Shown here one piece after another: positions 60,354 to 64,000 of a stretch of DNA of 64,000 bases. Position numbers and translations under genes: made by a program. The notes beneath the pieces are model-generated. The model was not told the origin of the DNA. It was given only the letters and a program-made list of their open reading frames with translations, and did no database searches. The first letter of the stretch is position 1. Each line of letters starts with the position of its first letter. This DNA is from Papiliotrema nemorosa (lineage: Eukaryota; Basidiomycota; Tremellomycetes; Tremellales; Rhynchogastremaceae). Location of the stretch: positions 38,067 to 102,066 of the forward strand of contig JASKOT010000044.1 of assembly GCA_032158125.1 (NCBI GenBank). Direction: 5' to 3'.

Positions 60354-62987
60354 TTACAAGTCTTCCAAATCACCTTCCAACCCCGAATCTTGATCCCTAC
60401 CGCTCGCTCTCCCCGCAGCACGCCTTCCGACCCCTGCGAGCACCGTGACCAGCCTCTCCCGCGCTTGCTCAAAGCCTTTCACCTCGACTTCTTCTTCCAT
60501 TCCGGCAAATGAGGTCTTGGTGAGAACCAATCGAATCTGAGATGCAGCCTTGGAAACCCTTCGACTCTGTGCCAATCGTTCGCTTCTCGTCACACCAGGC
60601 ACAGCGGGAGTCGTCAAGAGTTGAATAAACGAAATGCACACCATGGCCAGTTTGTCAATCGTGACAGCATTGGCGGGCAACGCCGACGAGATTGGCTCGG
60701 CCAGACTAGAGTTTGGATAGAGCAACTCTCGCAGTGCAACAACGCTGCTCAACGCTGCACCTACCCCCTTGATCTCTTCAGCTGCCAGTGCACTCGCTAG
60801 ACTGGCTTGAGACGCAGGTGTGGAGCCGCAAATGATGCCCCATAGACCGATGAGTACGAGTCCGAGTGCGTGGGCCGCGGTGCCTCGAGGAACACCATTG
60901 ACGACGCCTTTGATCTCCTTGTCAAAGAGAGCTGAGCGGAGAGACTCGGACACGTCCATGCGCTCCATATTGGCGACAAGGTCCTTGACAGAGACGGGTA
61001 TGTCACGACCATCCTGGGTCGCCGCGTCGACGAGTTGGACAAAGAGCCGCGAGTAAAGGTCGTTGAGATGAACAAGGGTGACTTGCTCGGCCAAGGCGGT
61101 GATGGGCGATGCCGTGATGGGTAAGAGGTGCAAAGCCCGTCGAACTTCGTCCAGATCGAGAGCCAAGACTTGTCGGAGGGGGGTGGGCGTATCCGGTGTG
61201 ACTGCTCCCTTGGCCATGGCCCAAACGTCGACAGGTGGGCGCAAGAGCGGCAGTGTAGGTTGAACCAGCGCAAGCAGAGTGAGAGTTTGGGCGTCGCGTG
61301 CAGTGAGATTGAGTCGCAAGGCCAGGTGATAGCGCTGCAAAGCCGACACCTTGGTCACACCGCCGACGACTTGCGATGCCAGCTGCACCCATGCGGCATC
61401 GGCGACCACAGAGTTGCGAGAGTATACTGATCGTCCCATGTCTTTGAGCAGCGTCGAGTATCGTCCGACCGGAATGCCTCCTTTCCTGCCGGTGAAACGC
61501 ATCGATCTGACCAAAAGGTACATTATCAAGGCAACAAGCAACGCGCATGTCCAGTCTATCAACGTGGTTGGACCTGGAGAGACCGCGGCGGGAAGCGTGC
61601 GGGCCAAAAGTCGTGAACTATGTTCCGCGACCATGAAAGGCATCCTTCGAATAACCTGACTCGTCGTAGCCTCCTCGTATTTGTACGTAGCGGCTGGCTC
61701 CAACACCCTCGAGGTTGAGGGGAAGAATGCAAAAGACGCCGCAAACGCTGCGAAGGCTCGCAAGTCGGCCTTTTTCGTCTTTGCCTTTTTCCGCTTGGGT
61801 TCCTCCTCTTCCGATTCGTCCGATTCGTCGAAAGATTCCTCCTCAGACTTGACCATGGAAGCTTGGAGGATAACCTCTCTCGCGTCAAAGTCCTCCCTCC
61901 ACTGTCTCGTGTTTTCCTCTCCCGCGACGGCTGTTCTAAATGCCTCGAGCTCGTCTACCTTGCGCTGTAGAGTGGCATTGCGCCGTCGGAGCAGTTCAAT
62001 ATAGAGCCTAGCCCCGACGAAAATGGTCGTCTTGGCACTCGCATTGGGTCGATTGATCTCGCCCAATCCGTCCACCGTCCCATCTTCCGCTTTGAAATCG
62101 GTCGTCTGCTTTTGTTCCTCTGTCGAGGTGCCGTATAGGACTCGCAAGGCAGGGACAGAATCCCGAAGATCGGCTTGAGCCATTTGAACTTTTTGCCTGT
62201 ACCGTCTCTCAGTCTTGTTGTGTTTTCCTACCGGTCGTTCTTCTGGCGTATCGGATTTGGCACGCTGGACAGGGGGACGGCCAGGGGCTTTCTTGGTCTT
62301 TCGAGCCGGAGGTGCTTCTGACTCGACCTTGGGGACTACATCTACGGGGATCAGTGATGGACGGCGAGGCAACTCACCAGTAGGGTTGTTCAATGTGGCA
62401 GTATCCACAGTATTGGTCCAGGTCTGTTGGAAAGGCTGGGTATAGGTGCCTACCGGTTGACCGTTCTGGGTTGAAAATTGCTGCTGCAATTGCTGAAGCA
62501 ATTGCTGCTGTTGTTGCAACTGTTGTTGTTGCTGCTGTTGCTGTTGCTGCTGAGCCAACGAGGCGTTCAACAAGGCGATGAGATCCACATTGTTGGTCGT
62601 AGTCTGCGGCAGGTAGAATGGCTGCTTTGTATCGGTTTCGTAGCTTGTCGACAAGAGCTGGTCAATCTCCGCCGAAGAGAACGTATTGTTCAACAACATG
62701 TCATCCGTGGTCGAGGCGGAAAACACCGATCGAGGCGAGGCGGAAGATGGCGGCGAGAAGGATGGTTGTAGTAGTTGAGCTGATTGGGAAGCAGGTGACA
62801 ATGATGGAGGTCGGGAGAGGTATGGGTGCATGGTATCGCTCGCGCTGGAGATGGACAAGCGGGCGTCATCCTGAAAGTTGAAGATGTTGGAGGGGAAGAA
62901 GGTGTTTGTCGGCGAGGTAGATGCCTCGTCGTAATTGAACGAGGTGTCTGGGTTGAGCGCATCGACATCGAAGAGTGTGTCCGACAT
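60354..62987 (-). CDS. SRE1: Sterol regulatory element-binding protein (SREBP), bHLH membrane-bound
   Basis: Membrane-tethered transcription factor released under low sterol or low oxygen. ATG 62987 (MSDTLFDVDALNPDTSFNYD). An acidic/Ser-rich N-terminus leads to a poly-Gln tract (about residues 145-170), an AT-hook-like KKAPGRPPVQRAKSD, then bHLH basic region GKHNKTERRYRQKVQMAQAD with the SREBP-specific Tyr. Helix 2 is AKTTIFVGARLYIELLRRRN. Membrane segments: DLRAFAAFAASFAFF and LIDWTCALLVALIMYLLVRS. The long C-terminal part fits the fungal SREBP domain and ends SGLEGDLEDL (stop 60354-60356). One continuous frame, but 62336-62377 is a perfect GT-AG 42-nt segment that could be spliced out in frame. 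Confidence 0.91.
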   Translation of the reverse strand: MSDTLFDVDALNPDTSFNYDEASTSPTNTFFPSNIFNFQDDARLSISSASDTMHPYLSRPPSLSPASQSAQLLQPSFSPPSSASPRSVFSASTTDDMLLNNTFSSAEIDQLLSTSYETDTKQPFYLPQTTTNNVDLIALLNASLAQQQQQQQQQQQLQQQQQLLQQLQQQFSTQNGQPVGTYTQPFQQTWTNTVDTATLNNPTGELPRRPSLIPVDVVPKVESEAPPARKTKKAPGRPPVQRAKSDTPEERPVGKHNKTERRYRQKVQMAQADLRDSVPALRVLYGTSTEEQKQTTDFKAEDGTVDGLGEINRPNASAKTTIFVGARLYIELLRRRNATLQRKVDELEAFRTAVAGEENTRQWREDFDAREVILQASMVKSEEESFDESDESEEEEPKRKKAKTKKADLRAFAAFAASFAFFPSTSRVLEPAATYKYEEATTSQVIRRMPFMVAEHSSRLLARTLPAAVSPGPTTLIDWTCALLVALIMYLLVRSMRFTGRKGGIPVGRYSTLLKDMGRSVYSRNSVVADAAWVQLASQVVGGVTKVSALQRYHLALRLNLTARDAQTLTLLALVQPTLPLLRPPVDVWAMAKGAVTPDTPTPLRQVLALDLDEVRRALHLLPITASPITALAEQVTLVHLNDLYSRLFVQLVDAATQDGRDIPVSVKDLVANMERMDVSESLRSALFDKEIKGVVNGVPRGTAAHALGLVLIGLWGIICGSTPASQASLASALAAEEIKGVGAALSSVVALRELLYPNSSLAEPISSALPANAVTIDKLAMVCISFIQLLTTPAVPGVTRSERLAQSRRVSKAASQIRLVLTKTSFAGMEEEVEVKGFEQARERLVTVLAGVGRRAAGRASGRDQDSGLEGDLEDL
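62450..62557 (-). repeat. SRE1: CAG/CAA poly-Gln tract in SRE1
   Basis: Mixed CAA/CAG codons encode more than twenty Gln broken by Leu in the N-terminal activation region. Imperfect repeat, so less slippage-prone than pure CAG. Confidence 0.8.
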
Positions 62988-63523
62988 GGCGACGGGGCTG
63001 CTCCACGTCGATCCTCAGACGATTCAATAGTTGAGCTTCTTCTCTGCAGTCCTAGTGGTCATAGAATGAATCCCAAGACCCCAAGTGTGTATGCTGATAT
63101 GGGTGTACAAAGATGCATCTGCGCTCGACGTCGTCCCATTCTCCAACCACATGATGACTGAAATCCTCGTACGATGCACAGTGAGATTTGCCACCCAGGG
63201 AGTCCAGTGCGATACATGTCACGTGACTGAATGCATGGGACAATTGACTTTTCCAACCTATCCCATGCATCATGGTGCATCGGTCGGACAGATGGATGAC
63301 CGTTGTGTCGAAAAGCAGAGGACAAGGGAGTCGTTTTCCTGCGCTACAAGCAAGAGTGGTCCACGTCGCGACGCCGCGATCGGTTGCTTTGCTTTGCCGA
63401 TCCACGAGTATTTCTGGCATTCTGAACATAGGTGCCGGATACCTCTCATGACACGTCTACGCCGCACCAAATCCCAGGGTGACGAAAGGAGCCTAGCCGC
63501 AGACTCAAGCATGGCGTTGAGTG
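62988..63523. promoter_or_regulatory. SRE1: SRE1 upstream region with palindromic GTCACGTGAC
   Basis: About 540 bases between the SRE1 start and the stop of the SCOC-like gene. It holds the palindrome GTCACGTGAC at 63218-63227, about 230 bases upstream of the SRE1 ATG. Fungal SREBPs and Cbf1-type bHLH factors recognise TCAC-containing E-boxes, so autoregulation is possible. No other gene seen. Confidence 0.45.
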
Positions 63524-63825
63524 TCACCGCTTTCCGCTCGCAGCGACCACCGAGTTGCGAGTCCTGAGCAAGTCAGCCATGGGAAACACCCCGCAACCCA
63601 CAGGTTGTCAATATACACCGCCAGCATCTCATTGTCCTTTTTCAATCTGTCGTTCTCTCCCTCGACCTCGGTGATTCTCACCATCAACCCTCGAAGCCCA
63701 TCTCTGAGTTGAATGACGTCCTTGATGATTCGCTCCTTTTCCAGTGCCATGGCGACGGTGGGCTCCTCCACAGGCGGAGCCGCGGCTGGTACTCCCCATG
63801 GTGAATCGTCTGTAAAGCTTGACAT
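63524..63825 (-). CDS. Short coiled-coil (SCOC-like) protein
   Basis: Small cytosolic coiled-coil protein. ATG 63825 (MSSFTDDSPWGVPAAAPPVE). The coiled coil spans the second half: ERIIKDVIQLRDGLRGLMVR, TEVEGENDRLKKDNEMLAVY then IDNL. After a 38-nt intron comes TRNSVVAASGKR and TGA 63524-63526. The END..NEMLAVYIDNL signature matches SCOC family proteins (LKSENQVLGQYIENL), Arl-GTPase effectors at the Golgi. Length (about 85 residues) is in the family range. The identification rests on this short motif. Confidence 0.76.
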
Positions 63826-64000
63826 GATGGAGAACAATAGAGGGTTGAGACGATCCAAGCTTGAGTCTGGGTCGAGGATGGGGGGGGGGGGGGGGGGTGG
63901 CGGGAAAAAAAAACCAAACAACCCCCCACCACGCCTTTTCAGGCAAACCCCTATAAACCCCGTTGAGAGCCTCAACAAACCCGCCATCCCCTAGTCCACG
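63826..64000. other. Upstream region of SCOC-like gene to window edge
   Basis: The minus-strand frame is open through the G18 tract but is low-complexity (Gly/Pro). No conserved sequence, so it is read as promoter and leader. Window ends here. Confidence 0.4.
63880..63897. repeat. G18 homopolymer
   Basis: Eighteen consecutive G on the plus strand, upstream of the SCOC-like start, followed at 63905-63913 by A9. Could be a promoter C-tract on the coding strand or partly a sequencing artefact; length should be treated as uncertain. Confidence 0.75.

Noticed and set aside
61003..61548. 181-codon minus-strand ORF inside SRE1
   Set aside because: Alternative-frame shadow of the SRE1 C-terminal region; Arg/His/Ser-rich without domain.
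63826..63987. Extension of the SCOC-like ORF upstream through the G18 tract
   Set aside because: Low-complexity Gly/Pro product driven by homopolymers; ATG 63825 gives the natural start.

Overview
The window is a gene-dense, intron-rich piece of a fungal nuclear genome, most probably from a basidiomycetous yeast of the Tremellomycetes (Cryptococcus/Kwoniella-like). The reasons are many introns per gene, Arg codons biased to CGA, a CPL1-type secreted cysteine-rich protein, an SREBP (Sre1) with a bHLH tyrosine, and fungal-only families (Kch1, Mkt1, Zn2Cys6 regulators). The lineage call is inference; no ribosomal RNA is present to settle it. I see no CRISPR array, transposon, tRNA or virus-derived sequence. 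Almost all genes had to be assembled by hand from exons, so internal splice sites are approximate unless positions are given.

Layout. 1-5.9 kb: 3' end of a HIRIP3-like nuclear protein, a Kch1-type potassium transporter, and the cytosolic Phe-tRNA synthetase alpha subunit (all +). 6.1-15.3 kb: a minus-strand run of glycogen debranching enzyme, two tandem glutathione S-transferases and an FAD monooxygenase. 15.8-18.0 kb: divergent ribosomal protein genes RPL42 and RPS18. 18.4-24 kb: FHA-domain kinase, a small MGC-start Ser-rich ORF, then the divergent pair ZNG1 (CobW GTPase) and CIA1 (Fe-S assembly). 24.2-31.0 kb: a Zn2Cys6 regulator and a coiled-coil AcrB-like protein (both -). 31.3-38.3 kb: DPH6, TRS20, VMA16 (-) and a Yrb2/Hba1-type Ran-binding protein. 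38.4-41.1 kb: poorly characterised stretch with two hypothetical genes and a strong hairpin. 41.2-49.9 kb: MKT1 (-), a CPL1-like secreted protein, a cytochrome P450 and a second Zn2Cys6 regulator. 50-57.6 kb: VPS74 (-), CWC27 (-) and SEC31 (+). 57.7-63.8 kb: arrestin-like adaptor, SRE1 and a SCOC-like coiled-coil protein (all -).

How genes fit together. Most are housekeeping genes. Several serve the secretory and Golgi pathway (SEC31, TRS20, VPS74, VMA16, possibly SCOC), translation (FRS2, RPL42, RPS18, DPH6, MKT1) and metal or Fe-S metabolism (ZNG1, CIA1). Many are divergent pairs with short shared promoters: RPL42/RPS18, ZNG1/CIA1, AcrB-like/DPH6, VMA16/YRB2 and CWC27/SEC31.

The most striking feature is splicing. 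The RPL42 start codon is split by an intron (AT|G) and is followed by 9-, 6- and 14-nt exons. A 5-nt exon sits inside the ZNG1 Walker A motif. An 11-nt exon sits inside a zinc cluster. Many introns are only about 26-36 nt long. No clearly novel multi-gene system was found.
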